A stretch of 41,878 nt of DNA, taken from positions 1 to 41,878 of the forward strand of contig CAWUKD010000012.1 of NCBI GenBank assembly GCA_963922815.1. The letters run 5' to 3'. Position numbers and translations under genes: made by a program. Source of the DNA: SZUA-146 sp963922815 (GTDB taxonomy: Bacteria > Pseudomonadota > Gammaproteobacteria > Steroidobacterales > SZUA-146). Of this stretch, positions 1-7,954 are shown piece by piece. Within the stretch, counting starts at the first letter, position 1. Every line of letters begins with the position of its first letter. The notes under the pieces are model-generated. The model worked only from the letters and a program-made list of their open reading frames with translations. It had not been told where the DNA came from and did not search any database.

Positions 1-223
1 CGCACTTGCCTTCGCCACATTTGCCTTCGGCTTCAGCTTTGTCGCCGCCGCATTTACCTTCACCACATTTGCCTTCGCCGGCGTCGGCCATGTAGCCACT
101 TGAAAGTGCCGACATGCTAAATGGGCTCACGTCGGCCTGTGCCGGCGCCGAAGCGGCGAATGACATAGCCAGGGCAGCACCAACGGCAGCGGCGATAGGG
201 GTTTTAGAGGTATTCTGATTCAT
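1..223 (-). CDS. HvfA-like RiPP precursor (EGKCG-repeat metallophore peptide), 3' end cut by window edge
   Basis: The visible 74 residues begin with a signal-peptide-like segment (hydrophobic about residues 9-26, likely cleavage after Ala-Gln-Ala near residue 30). A short linker with LSSGYM follows, then at least four EGKC(G) units with cysteines at residues 53, 58, 69 and 74; the reading frame is still open at base 1. This layout matches the HvfA family, precursors whose EGKCG cysteines are modified (oxazolone/thioamide) by a DUF692/MNIO enzyme (HvfB) with a partner (HvfC), giving copper-related peptides. The start is supported by AAGGAT about 7 bases upstream of ATG. The modifying genes would be expected immediately left of the window, so they cannot be checked here. 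A related low-complexity DUF2282 (bufferin) peptide is the main alternative. Confidence 0.82.
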   Translation of the reverse strand, partial: MNQNTSKTPIAAAVGAALAMSFAASAPAQADVSPFSMSALSSGYMADAGEGKCGEGKCGGDKAEAEGKCGEGKC

Positions 224-279
224 TGATGTAATCCTTGATGGGGTCATTGATTGTCAGGCGCGCAGTTCGTAGTTTGCCG

Positions 280-401
280 CGGTGCCATTGTGACTGTGTG
301 CTTCTATAGACCCAGCGCCCACAGAAAATATTACGGTACGGGTTGAAATTATTGGTTTAAATTGATTCTGACTATGGTTTTAGTTGAAACTAATGGCACC
401 G
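280..401. repeat. 10-bp inverted repeat in the divergent HvfA/PGPGW intergenic region
   Basis: CGGTGCCATT at 280-289 is repeated as its exact reverse complement AATGGCACCG at 392-401. The arms are 102 bases apart in the 232-base region between two divergent genes. It could be a pair of half-sites for a looping regulator or chance; no known operator was recognised. Confidence 0.35.
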
Positions 402-411
402 AAAATAGGAC

Positions 412-439
412 CTGACTTATACCGTGAGGCCTGCATAAT
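412..439 (+). promoter_or_regulatory. Possible sigma70 promoter for the PGPGW gene
   Basis: CTGACT at 412-417 and CATAAT at 434-439 are separated by 16 bases. The predicted transcript would start about 10 bases before the start codon at 456, with AGG at 450-452 as a short ribosome binding site. The match is moderate. Confidence 0.3.
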
Positions 440-455
440 AGGGAATCACAGGTAA

Positions 456-728
456 ATGAGATTAACGGTGACTCAATCTAATCGGCTGGTATCTACCAGT
501 ATCAAAACGGCAAGGCGAATTATTGTGGGCGTTATTGGCACCACTGTTTGTCTTATTGGTGTAGTTCTCTTGGTAGCGCCGGGGCCAGCCTTTGTTGTCA
601 TTCCTGCTGGTCTTGCAATATTGAGCATCGAATTTGCCTTTGCACGGCGATGGCTCAAGGCATTGCGGCGGCGCATCAGTGCCACCATGCAGAACAATCG
701 CATCAATCAGAATGGCCGACAGGGATGA
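456..728 (+). CDS. Small PGPGW-family transmembrane protein
   Basis: The 90-residue protein has a central hydrophobic region (about residues 22-60) containing PGPAFVVIPAGLAIL and then EFAFARRWL, with a basic, polar tail. This is the layout of the putative transmembrane PGPGW family: short inner-membrane proteins with two helices joined by a Pro-Gly-Pro-Gly turn. The usual Gly-Trp of the motif is Ala-Phe here. The family has no established function. The start is ATG with AGG six bases upstream. It is divergent from the HvfA-like gene and no operon partner is visible downstream, so context gives no further clue. Confidence 0.75.
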   Translation: MRLTVTQSNRLVSTSIKTARRIIVGVIGTTVCLIGVVLLVAPGPAFVVIPAGLAILSIEFAFARRWLKALRRRISATMQNNRINQNGRQG

Positions 729-1010
729 CCGGTTTCGCCATTATTTGTCGATGACCTTTACAGAGGATACAAAAGCGCCACTTATGTGCGACGCACAAAT
801 CCCCTATACCATTGAATTATATCGTTAAAGCATATTCCGGCACGGACCTTGCTTTATACAGGTGGGGATTAAGGTTAGAAAGGTAAGACGCCCGCTCTCA
901 CTCGAAATGATACAGCGCCTCACCAGCGCAAGATGGGGTTTCTAGCTAACAGTGGTGGCGACGGAGAGCTGAAAGACCGCACGCAGAATAATCACAAAAT
1001 GTGCACGAAA
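729..1010. other. Gene-poor stretch
   Basis: About 280 bases between the PGPGW gene and the lepB terminator. Short frames here lack ribosome binding sites and protein-like composition. No tRNA or recognisable RNA fold was found. Confidence 0.5.
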
Positions 1011-1040
1011 AAGGCCAACTCGAGTTTGGCCTTTTTTTTT
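1008..1040. terminator. Rho-independent terminator, probably bidirectional, at the end of lepB
   Basis: AAGGCCAA (1011-1018) pairs with TTGGCCTT (1026-1033) around a 7-base loop. The flanking A run and T run extend the stem and give a U-tract on both strands. The T run overlaps the lepB stop codon (1039-1041), so lepB transcription ends right after the gene. Confidence 0.85.
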
Positions 1041-1764
1041 AGTTTAGCGACAGAAAAAACCGGTCGCCGCGAGGCAGAAAAAACTCTCGTGCAGGTCGAA
1101 GAGACATCACCACGGTCGACGAGCGTCCGATAATACGATCGTGAGGTACAAAGCCCCACACTCGTGAATCCCGGCTTTGATCGCGATTATCTCCGAGCAT
1201 CAGATAATGTCCTTCAGGTACGGTATCCGAAAAGGAGCGCAATTCGCGCGCAACACGGCCGTTGGCACGGATCATCATGGTGTGCGTTTTATTCGGCAGA
1301 TATTCGTTCAGATGCCGAAACCCCTGGGCGAGGTCGTTATTGACCGGATCGGTAGATTCGAGCTCGGTGCTTTCGTATTTGAGGCGTTCGCCATTAATCG
1401 TCACGACATTGTTAACCACGGAAACTTCGTCACCTGGTAAACCAATCAGTCGCTTCACCATTCGGGTACGGCTCTCGTTCGGCGCAAAAAACACCACGAT
1501 ATCACCGCGCTGTGGTTCGGAAACTTCCTTGAGAACGATACCTGTGTAGGGAACCTTGATATCGTACGCGAGCTTGTTTACCCAGATGCGGTCGCCTTCG
1601 ATCAGGTTAGGGCGCATGGAGCCTGAAGGCACATGATTCCAGTCGGCGATGGCGACGCGAAAGAAAATCATGATGGCAAGGAACAAAAAGAATCCGCGCC
1701 ATTCCTTCCAAAACCGCTGGCCGGCTGAGAGCTGAGGTTGCTCGCCGATGTCTGCTTCGCTCAT
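1039..1764 (-). CDS. lepB: Signal peptidase I
   Basis: The 241-residue protein is the membrane-bound S26 peptidase that removes signal peptides from exported proteins at the periplasmic face of the inner membrane. One transmembrane helix (about residues 24-40) is followed by SGSMRPNL with the catalytic Ser49, then MVKRLIGLPGD with the general base Lys104, and GDNRDQSRDSRVWGFVP near the C-terminus. These are boxes B, D and E of the family. It is shorter than the E. coli enzyme (324 residues) and has a single N-terminal helix, as in many other bacteria. It is not next to lepA here. A strong hairpin overlaps its stop. msrA lies just upstream on the same strand. Confidence 0.96.
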   Translation of the reverse strand: MSEADIGEQPQLSAGQRFWKEWRGFFLFLAIMIFFRVAIADWNHVPSGSMRPNLIEGDRIWVNKLAYDIKVPYTGIVLKEVSEPQRGDIVVFFAPNESRTRMVKRLIGLPGDEVSVVNNVVTINGERLKYESTELESTDPVNNDLAQGFRHLNEYLPNKTHTMMIRANGRVARELRSFSDTVPEGHYLMLGDNRDQSRDSRVWGFVPHDRIIGRSSTVVMSLRPAREFFLPRGDRFFLSLN

Positions 1765-1798
1765 ATTATTCTTCTTTCCGGGCCGCTAATGGGTGTAT

Positions 1799-2455
1799 TT
1801 ACGAGCCTGTTACAGCACGCGAAGGGATTGGGCATGTTACGCCGGTACCGCCAATTCCACAGTATCCGCCAGGATTCTTGGCGAGGTACTGCTGGTGATA
1901 ATCCTCGGCATAGAAAAACGGACTGACCTCCTCGAGACTGGTCGTGATCGGGCCTACGCCCGCCTTGTCCAGTTCCCGCTGATACGCCGCCATGGCCGCG
2001 GAGGCCAGTTCAGCCTGCTCAGCGTTGGCGTACTGTATAACAGATCGATACTGCGTTCCACGGTCGTTACCCTGTTGCATTCCCTGTGTTGGATTGTGAG
2101 ATTCAAGAAAGACTTGCAGCAATTTTGAGTAGGTTATCCGGTCGGGATCGAACACCACCAGAACCACTTCGGCATGTCCGGTACGGCCGGAACAGACTTC
2201 CTCATAGGTGGGGTTTGGCGTATAGCCACCCGCATAACCAACCGCCGTGGTTACGACGCCGTCAAGCTCCCAAAAAAGCCTCTCGGCGCCCCAAAAACAT
2301 CCGAGGCCAAAGACGGCCGTTTGGGTGCCCGCGGGGAACGGGGGCATCAAAGCCGCTTCATTAACATAATGACGGTTAGTAACCTGGAGGGCTGTATCCC
2401 TGCCTGGCAGGGCCTCTTCCGCGCTTATCATGGAGGACTTGGAGTTAGAGAACAT
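1799..2455 (-). CDS. msrA: Peptide-methionine (S)-S-oxide reductase
   Basis: This 218-residue enzyme reduces the S-epimer of methionine sulfoxide in proteins and free methionine, repairing oxidative damage. The active-site motif GCFWGAE contains the nucleophile Cys53. The distal GYCGIGGTGVTCP places the probable resolving cysteines at 199 and 208. GYAGG and HAEVV are also present. An N-terminal extension of about 45 residues before the core is typical of the long E. coli-type MsrA and has no signal peptide, so the enzyme should be cytoplasmic. It lies 34 bases upstream of lepB on the same strand and may be co-transcribed with it. It is divergent from the aminotransferase gene. Confidence 0.96.
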   Translation of the reverse strand: MFSNSKSSMISAEEALPGRDTALQVTNRHYVNEAALMPPFPAGTQTAVFGLGCFWGAERLFWELDGVVTTAVGYAGGYTPNPTYEEVCSGRTGHAEVVLVVFDPDRITYSKLLQVFLESHNPTQGMQQGNDRGTQYRSVIQYANAEQAELASAAMAAYQRELDKAGVGPITTSLEEVSPFFYAEDYHQQYLAKNPGGYCGIGGTGVTCPIPSRAVTGS

Positions 2456-2627
2456 GCGAAATTCCTGGCTAAAGCGTTGACGTGTGGGCGCCCGGAATCA
2501 AGTTCAAGGCTGTACTCATACGACCGCGCCAATCCCGTTTTGCTCCCATCTGCGGCGGCCGGGCAGTATTGGGGCGGGTTGTTAAAAAAGCAAAGACAAA
2601 CATTGGCTTGCGGACTACACTGAGCGT

Positions 2628-3875
2628 ATGTCGACAAAAACAGGCTGCCAGAATCAAGAGTATACCGAAAGGGCCCCGGGTCTTCTGGCGAATAATTATG
2701 GCCCCGCGCCCCTGACCTTTGTTGATGCCGACGGCCCGTTTCTGGTTACTGCCAGCGGTGCCCGGTATCTCGATTTTGGTTCGGGAATCAGCGTGACGTC
2801 GTTTGGCCAGGGACACCCGGCCGTGCGTGAGGCCGTGCTGCGTCAGATGGACGGCGTATGGCATACCAGCAACCTGTTCTATACCCGGCCTTCGCTGGAT
2901 CTGGCGGCCCGCCTGATAGAAACGTCATTTGCCGAGCGCGTGTTTTTTGCCAATTCCGGCGCAGAGGCCAATGAGGCGGCGATCAAGCTGGTGCGCAAGG
3001 CAGCATCCGCACATCGGCCGCCCGAGCGTCGCAATATTTTAACCTTTCACGGCGGCTTTCACGGACGCACCCTGGCAACGGTCACAGCAACGGCCCAGCC
3101 TAAATACCATCAGGGCTTCGAGCCATTGCCAGCCGGTTTTCGATATTGTTCGTTCAATGATCCGGATGAACTTAAGCGCGCGTTTGACGACACGGTCTGT
3201 GCGGTGATGTTCGAGCCTGTGCAGGGAGAGGGAGGCATTTATGAGGCAACACCGGAATTTGTGTCCAGGATTCGGGAGCTTGCCGACCAACAGGGTGCTT
3301 TTGTGATTGTTGATGAAGTTCAAAGCGGCATGTCCCGAACGGGCGCCCTTTGGGCGCACGAAGCGTATGAGTCATTCAAACCCGATGTCATGACATCGGC
3401 AAAAGCGCTGGGTGGTGGTCTGCCGATCGGTGCGGTTTTGATCGGCCAGTCGCTGGAGGATGTTTTTGACCCGGGAAGTCACGGATCAACCTTCGGTGGT
3501 AACCCGGTGTGCTGTGCGGCTGCCGGAGCGGCGCTCGAGCTGGCGCTTGATCCAAAGCTGCAGGCGCACGTTTTGGAAATGGGAGCACAGTTGAAGCAGG
3601 GCTTGCATCGGCTGAATCAGAGATTCTCGGTTTTCCGGGAAGTTCGCGGACGCGGGCTGATGCTGGGCGCGGTACTTGATGCGTCGCTGAAATCGCGCGT
3701 CGGGGATCTGGTCAGCGCGTGTCGCGAGCAACGTTTGCTCGTGCTGCAGGCGGGGGACGGCGTGCTGCGGTTGTTGCCGCCGTTGACCATTACGTCCAAA
3801 GAAATTGAATTGATGCTGGAACGACTCGAGGCCGCACTTCAGAGTGATTGGAAGAATATTAAGGAAAACGTATGA
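2628..3875 (+). CDS. Class III PLP-dependent aminotransferase, acetylornithine aminotransferase-like
   Basis: The 415-residue fold-type I PLP enzyme is of the ArgD/AstC/GabT class. Visible features are the PLP-phosphate region NSGAEANEAAIK (109-120), the ring-stacking segment FHGGFHGRT (140-148), the VDEVQSGMSRTG block with the pyridine-binding Asp229, and the Schiff-base Lys259 in SAKALGGG. Overall spacing fits acetylornithine/succinylornithine aminotransferase, which transfers an amino group between N-acetylornithine and 2-oxoglutarate. The residues seen cannot exclude a 4-aminobutyrate or other omega-amino-acid specificity, and no arginine genes adjoin it. The stop overlaps the start of the next gene by four bases (ATGA), so the two are probably translationally coupled. 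Confidence 0.88.
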   Translation: MSTKTGCQNQEYTERAPGLLANNYGPAPLTFVDADGPFLVTASGARYLDFGSGISVTSFGQGHPAVREAVLRQMDGVWHTSNLFYTRPSLDLAARLIETSFAERVFFANSGAEANEAAIKLVRKAASAHRPPERRNILTFHGGFHGRTLATVTATAQPKYHQGFEPLPAGFRYCSFNDPDELKRAFDDTVCAVMFEPVQGEGGIYEATPEFVSRIRELADQQGAFVIVDEVQSGMSRTGALWAHEAYESFKPDVMTSAKALGGGLPIGAVLIGQSLEDVFDPGSHGSTFGGNPVCCAAAGAALELALDPKLQAHVLEMGAQLKQGLHRLNQRFSVFREVRGRGLMLGAVLDASLKSRVGDLVSACREQRLLVLQAGDGVLRLLPPLTITSKEIELMLERLEAALQSDWKNIKENV

Positions 3876-4132
3876 AGAAGATCAAAAACGAGGCCGCGCT
3901 CGTCAAAGAAGCTCTGCGCGTTATCATGCTGGACGCCGAAAAAAGAAAAATCGCCGAATTTGAGCCAACGGATTCCGCAGCGCTGAAGATCGAATACTGC
4001 TATCGACTGCTGGTCCACGACAAAAAGGTCATTCCGCTGGCCAATGAGCAGGTGGGTTTGCCCAATTACAAGCGGGTGCTGGCGCGCTGGATCATGCGTG
4101 AACTGCCCAAGGACCATCCGCTGCTGAAGTAG
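3872..4132 (+). CDS. Small DUF5062-like protein
   Basis: This 86-residue, charged, soluble protein has no signal peptide. The beginning (MKKIKNEAALVKEAL), the central YRLLVHDKKVIPL and the ending LPKDHPLLK resemble the uncharacterised DUF5062 family known mainly from Vibrio and relatives; this match is from memory of the family pattern. The start codon overlaps the aminotransferase stop (ATGA), suggesting coupled expression. The function is unknown, and the pairing alone does not prove a link to amino acid metabolism. Confidence 0.7.
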   Translation: MKKIKNEAALVKEALRVIMLDAEKRKIAEFEPTDSAALKIEYCYRLLVHDKKVIPLANEQVGLPNYKRVLARWIMRELPKDHPLLK

Positions 4133-4276
4133 TACAGGCTTTAACCACAGGGCCCGACACTTCCCGCAGCTTGTCTTCTCGAGGTCGCTTTACAGGTGCG
4201 TCTGATACCTGCAGCACTGCGCTTGCGGCTATAAATTCGCCGCCCGTGTTACCCAATCGACAACGTGAAGGTGTAT

Positions 4277-5701
4277 TTAGAGCGGTACGCCTTTTGACGT
4301 CAGTTTGTTCTTGATCAAATCAAGCGTCATGCCCGGGTCCGTCAGCGTGACGCTGGCGCCAAAATCATCCGCGAATTTTTGCTTGAGCTTGCGCGCCGAA
4401 CGTTTCTCACCGTGCACGAGATAAACGGGCGGGGTCGACTCGAAGCTGCTGTACCAGCGCGCGAGATCCAGTTCGTCGCCGTGCGCGGAAAGCCCGCCTA
4501 CCGTGTGCACATGCGCGGCCACTTTAATGTTGTCGCCGTGAATGCGGATGTAAGGACGTTTTTCGACCAGCCGGCGACCCAGCGAGCCTTTCGCCTGATA
4601 CCCCACGAATACTACGTGGTTGCGTTTACGCCATACATTGTGTTTCAGGTGATGCAGGATGCGTCCACCGCTGCACATGCCGCTGCCCGCCAGAATGATC
4701 GCGCCGCCCTTGATCTGATTGATACGGCGTGAGTCATCGGCGCTTTTGCTCAGCGTCAGATTCTTCAGGGGCGGCATGTCGCGGGCGCCCTTACGCAGCT
4801 TGGTCGCTTCGTCGTCATACAGGTGAGGGTGGTCCCAGTAGATTTCGCTGGCCTCAATGGCCATGGGGCTGTCCAGAAAAATCTTCCATTCACCCATGTT
4901 CCACTCGTCATAGTGGCGACCGAACAGGTACAGCAGTTCCTGGCTGCGGCCAACGGCAAACGCCGGAATAATAATGTTGCCACCCGTGCTTTTCGCGAGT
5001 TTGATAATCTCGCCAAGCTCGGTAACCGTGTGCTCACGATCCCGGTGCTGACGCCCGCCGTAAGTGCTCTCCATCAGCACGACGTCGGCATGTGTCAGTG
5101 CCTCGGGGTCTTTCAGAATGGGCGTGTCGTATTGTCCCAGATCACCGCTGAAAACGATGGTTCGCGTTTCACCCTTTTCTGTAGCCCTGATTTCGACCAC
5201 GCAAGAGCCGAGAATGTGGCCGGCATCCCTGAATGTAACGGTGACACCAGGCAGTATCTCTTCCGGTTCGCGGTAGCGCAGTCCGCGGGTTAATCGTAAT
5301 GCGGCGGCGGCATCTGCCGATGTGTACAGCGGGTGCAATGGTTCCTTACCCTGTCGACGACGCTTGCGGTTCTTGCGGTCGGTATCCTGCTCTCCCAGAC
5401 GCGCGGAGTCTTCGAGCAAAATGTGGCACAGCGCCTGAGACGCGCGGTGGGTCCAGATCGGCCCCGTAAACCCGCGTTTTACGAGCAGAGGCAAGCGGCC
5501 GGAATGATCGATATGCGCATGGCTCAGTACCACGGCGTCTATGGCTGACGCTTCGAACGGAAACGGGTCGCGATTTCGAGCTTCGGCTTTTTTGCCGCCC
5601 TGAATCATGCCGCAGTCGAGCAGAATACGGTGGTTGTTAACCGTCAGAATATGGCATGAGCCTGTTACTTCACCGGCTGCGCCAAAAAATTCAATATTCA
5701 T
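4277..5701 (-). CDS. MBL-fold/beta-CASP metallo-hydrolase (RNA-specificity type)
   Basis: The 474-residue protein belongs to the beta-CASP branch of metallo-beta-lactamases (COG1236-like), whose studied members are RNA endo- or exonucleases. The zinc motif SHAHIDHSGRLP gives His61, His63, Asp65 and His66. Further ligands fall in the DAGHILGS region and in FSGDLG. The beta-CASP insert follows MESTYGGR. The C-terminal GGLSAHGDELDL and VYLVHGEK correspond to motifs B and C. It appears complete and cytoplasmic. GGAG lies seven bases before the start, and the upstream membrane-protein gene ends only three bases earlier, so they form an operon. The substrate is not identifiable. Confidence 0.9.
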   Translation of the reverse strand: MNIEFFGAAGEVTGSCHILTVNNHRILLDCGMIQGGKKAEARNRDPFPFEASAIDAVVLSHAHIDHSGRLPLLVKRGFTGPIWTHRASQALCHILLEDSARLGEQDTDRKNRKRRRQGKEPLHPLYTSADAAAALRLTRGLRYREPEEILPGVTVTFRDAGHILGSCVVEIRATEKGETRTIVFSGDLGQYDTPILKDPEALTHADVVLMESTYGGRQHRDREHTVTELGEIIKLAKSTGGNIIIPAFAVGRSQELLYLFGRHYDEWNMGEWKIFLDSPMAIEASEIYWDHPHLYDDEATKLRKGARDMPPLKNLTLSKSADDSRRINQIKGGAIILAGSGMCSGGRILHHLKHNVWRKRNHVVFVGYQAKGSLGRRLVEKRPYIRIHGDNIKVAAHVHTVGGLSAHGDELDLARWYSSFESTPPVYLVHGEKRSARKLKQKFADDFGASVTLTDPGMTLDLIKNKLTSKGVPL

Positions 5702-5704
5702 GTT

Positions 5705-6403
5705 TTAACTCCGTACTGGGTGAGTGCTCGTCGCGCTGCGCCGCCAGGCCGGATACAGCACGAGGTAATATACATGCAGAAACAGCGCATAGTTCCATTC
5801 GACAATATTTTCTACCTGTTTGCGTCGAATCGGATCCTCGATCAGGCTGATCGGTACGATGACGATGCCGCAGGCCAGTACAATCGCGCACAAGGCCGTA
5901 AGTCGCCTGGCAAGCCGCGACAGATGATCAAAGCCGCGTTCCAGCGCGAGCTTGTTGAGCTGTCTTATCAGCAGCAGCTGGGCAATAAACGTGCAGCCGA
6001 AATACAGCAGTACAACGAACTTTCTGAGCAGGCGGTAAGTATCGCCGGGAATGCCCAGTGTCGTCACGTAAATCAGCAGGCAAAACGAAGCCAGCGCGCC
6101 GGTCAGCGCCAGAGCATGAGAATGGGTACGCTCGTGATCTTCGGCAAACCAGGCCTCACCGCTCAGCCAAAGCTGCATGGATAAAATAGCGGCGGGCACC
6201 ATCCCCACCAGGAAAATGCCTTTTTGTGGCATGACTCGCCCGGCAGAGCTGATGGATGTGCAACCGGACACATAGGGAATGCAGGACGGTATGTGTTCAA
6301 GCGCGCTGGCGACCAGGTATGCCAGATTAATCGACAAGACCGGCAACAAAAACACCAGTAGCGGCAGATGGGGTTTGAGACTGTCCAGTATTCGATTATG
6401 CAT
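5705..6403 (-). CDS. Multi-pass membrane protein, possibly Frag1/DRAM/Sfk1-like
   Basis: About 232 residues are counted from the first ATG. A TTG 48 bases further upstream is open but has no ribosome binding site. Six hydrophobic segments are visible, separated by short charged loops. The first periplasmic loop has CIPYVSGCTSISSAGR, resembling the signature loop of Frag1/DRAM/Sfk1 (PGAP2-related) proteins, but the match is weak. It sits three bases upstream of the beta-CASP hydrolase gene and is almost certainly co-transcribed with it. It is divergent from the flavin monooxygenase. The function is unknown. Confidence 0.65.
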   Translation of the reverse strand: MHNRILDSLKPHLPLLVFLLPVLSINLAYLVASALEHIPSCIPYVSGCTSISSAGRVMPQKGIFLVGMVPAAILSMQLWLSGEAWFAEDHERTHSHALALTGALASFCLLIYVTTLGIPGDTYRLLRKFVVLLYFGCTFIAQLLLIRQLNKLALERGFDHLSRLARRLTALCAIVLACGIVIVPISLIEDPIRRKQVENIVEWNYALFLHVYYLVLYPAWRRSATSTHPVRS

Positions 6404-6530
6404 CGCTGTCGTTTGAATCGGTTGTATTGGGTCAAGTATAACGTGTCTCAACCGGAGGCTATATGATACTTTGTCACACTGAATATTCAGATTTTTACAG
6501 AGTTTTGAAGCTCGGAAACGAGGGGCGTCA

Positions 6531-7871
6531 ATGACAAGAGTAGCGATTATCGGGGCAGGCGCCAGCGGTCTGGCGGCGAGTCGCGTGCTGCAGGCTCACG
6601 GCATCGACTTTGTCTGCTTCGAGAAAGGGTCTGCGGTTGGCGGACTGTGGCGATTCCGAAATGATAATGGACAGTCCTCCGCGTACCGGTCTTTGCATAT
6701 CAACACGTCGAAACGGAAGATGGAGTTCGACGACCTGGCCATGCCGGATGATTACCCTGACTTCCCTCATCACGAACAGATCGTTGATTATTTCGAGACA
6801 TATATTAAGCATTTTGATCTGACGCCGCACTTGCGTTTTGGACACGAGGTTGAACGGGCGGAGCCAGAAGGCGATGGCTGGACACTGACGTTTACGGATG
6901 GACGATCAGAACAATTCTCGCATCTGATCGTTGCCAACGGTCACCACTGGGATCCCAAATGGCCGGATCCGGCGCCACCCGGACAGTTCAATGGCATTAT
7001 CAATCATTCGCACTATTTTGTTGATCCCTCGGCACCTGATGAATTACGGGGCAGGCGCGTGGTAGTCGTCGGCATGGGTAATTCAGCGATGGACATTGCC
7101 TGTGAGCTGAGCCGAAAGGGCGTGGCCGATAAAGTCTGGCTATCCGCGCGTAGCGGTGTGCACATCATGCCCAAATACTTTGGTGGTCAGGTACTGGACT
7201 ATCTGGTGCGTCATCCGACGGCCAGGCCCGATCTTAAGGAGCGCTTGCTACATCTCCTGCCGCTTTCTGTACGGCGGCGATTGTTTAACGCGGTGGTTGA
7301 GCGTCTTGTTGAGCGTGCGGTGGGTCGACCCGAGCAGTTCGGCTTGCCGGCGCCAGCACATCGGTTTTATCAAAACCATCCGACGGTATCCAACGAAATT
7401 CATGCCCGCCTTGGCAGCGGTGACCTGCTGCCCAAGCCTGCGATCAAGGCGCTGCACGGTGATGAGGTGGAGTTTGAAGATGGTAGTCGGGAACAGGTCG
7501 ATGCCATCCTTTACTGCACGGGCTATAACATCCGGTTTCCGTTTCTGTCCGCTGATGTCATAGACCCCAAAGATAATCGGGTGGCGTTGTACAAACGCAT
7601 TTTCGATGCGCGCTTTGCGAATCTGTATTACGTCGGGCTCGTGCAGCCCCTGTGCGCACTTATGCCCATTGCGCAAATGCAGGCCCGGCTGGTAGCCGCT
7701 CATATCAATGGCGATTATCGATTACCCGCTCAGAAGGACATGGAGCAATCCGTGGCGAACGAACTTGAAGATATGCAAACCAGCTATACACAATCAACGC
7801 GCCATACCATTCAAATCGATTGTATGGAATATACTTGGGACCTGCGCAAGGAAATGAAGCGGCGCGCATAG
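6531..7871 (+). CDS. Flavin-containing monooxygenase
   Basis: The 446-residue class B flavoprotein monooxygenase transfers one oxygen atom to a nucleophilic N or S, or carries out Baeyer-Villiger chemistry, using FAD and NADPH. The FAD Rossmann motif GAGASG is at residues 8-13. The FMO fingerprint F-x-G-x3-H-x3-(Y/F) is met by residues 153-163 (FNGIINHSHYF). The NADPH motif GMGNSA is at 181-186, and the late CTGY block is present. It has no signal peptide. The start has GAGGGG upstream. It is a single-gene unit ending at a strong terminator. Trimethylamine or other osmolyte oxidation is conceivable in a marine organism, but the substrate cannot be read from sequence. Confidence 0.9.
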   Translation: MTRVAIIGAGASGLAASRVLQAHGIDFVCFEKGSAVGGLWRFRNDNGQSSAYRSLHINTSKRKMEFDDLAMPDDYPDFPHHEQIVDYFETYIKHFDLTPHLRFGHEVERAEPEGDGWTLTFTDGRSEQFSHLIVANGHHWDPKWPDPAPPGQFNGIINHSHYFVDPSAPDELRGRRVVVVGMGNSAMDIACELSRKGVADKVWLSARSGVHIMPKYFGGQVLDYLVRHPTARPDLKERLLHLLPLSVRRRLFNAVVERLVERAVGRPEQFGLPAPAHRFYQNHPTVSNEIHARLGSGDLLPKPAIKALHGDEVEFEDGSREQVDAILYCTGYNIRFPFLSADVIDPKDNRVALYKRIFDARFANLYYVGLVQPLCALMPIAQMQARLVAAHINGDYRLPAQKDMEQSVANELEDMQTSYTQSTRHTIQIDCMEYTWDLRKEMKRRA

Positions 7872-7905
7872 TCTATGGCGATATTTTCCAATTATGGGCA
7901 CGCGT

Positions 7906-7934
7906 AAAAAAAGGGCCCTTTCGGGCCCTTTTTC
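7906..7934. terminator. Bidirectional terminator between FMO and pilY1
   Basis: AAAAAGGGCCC (7908-7918) pairs perfectly with GGGCCCTTTTT (7923-7933) around the 4-base loop TTTC. U-tracts exist on both strands, so it can end both convergent genes. Confidence 0.9.
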
Positions 7935-7954
7935 GTATCGCTGATAGACGTGAA

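Noticed and set aside
729..1010. Possible tRNA or small RNA gene
   Set aside because: No cloverleaf, anticodon arm or CCA end could be folded; only the terminator is clear.
933..1133. 66-residue plus-strand frame overlapping the lepB end and terminator
   Set aside because: It runs through the terminator hairpin and into antisense lepB; no start signal.
6404..6451. Upstream TTG extension of the membrane protein gene
   Set aside because: No ribosome binding site, and the extra residues are not part of a signal or helix; the first ATG fits better.
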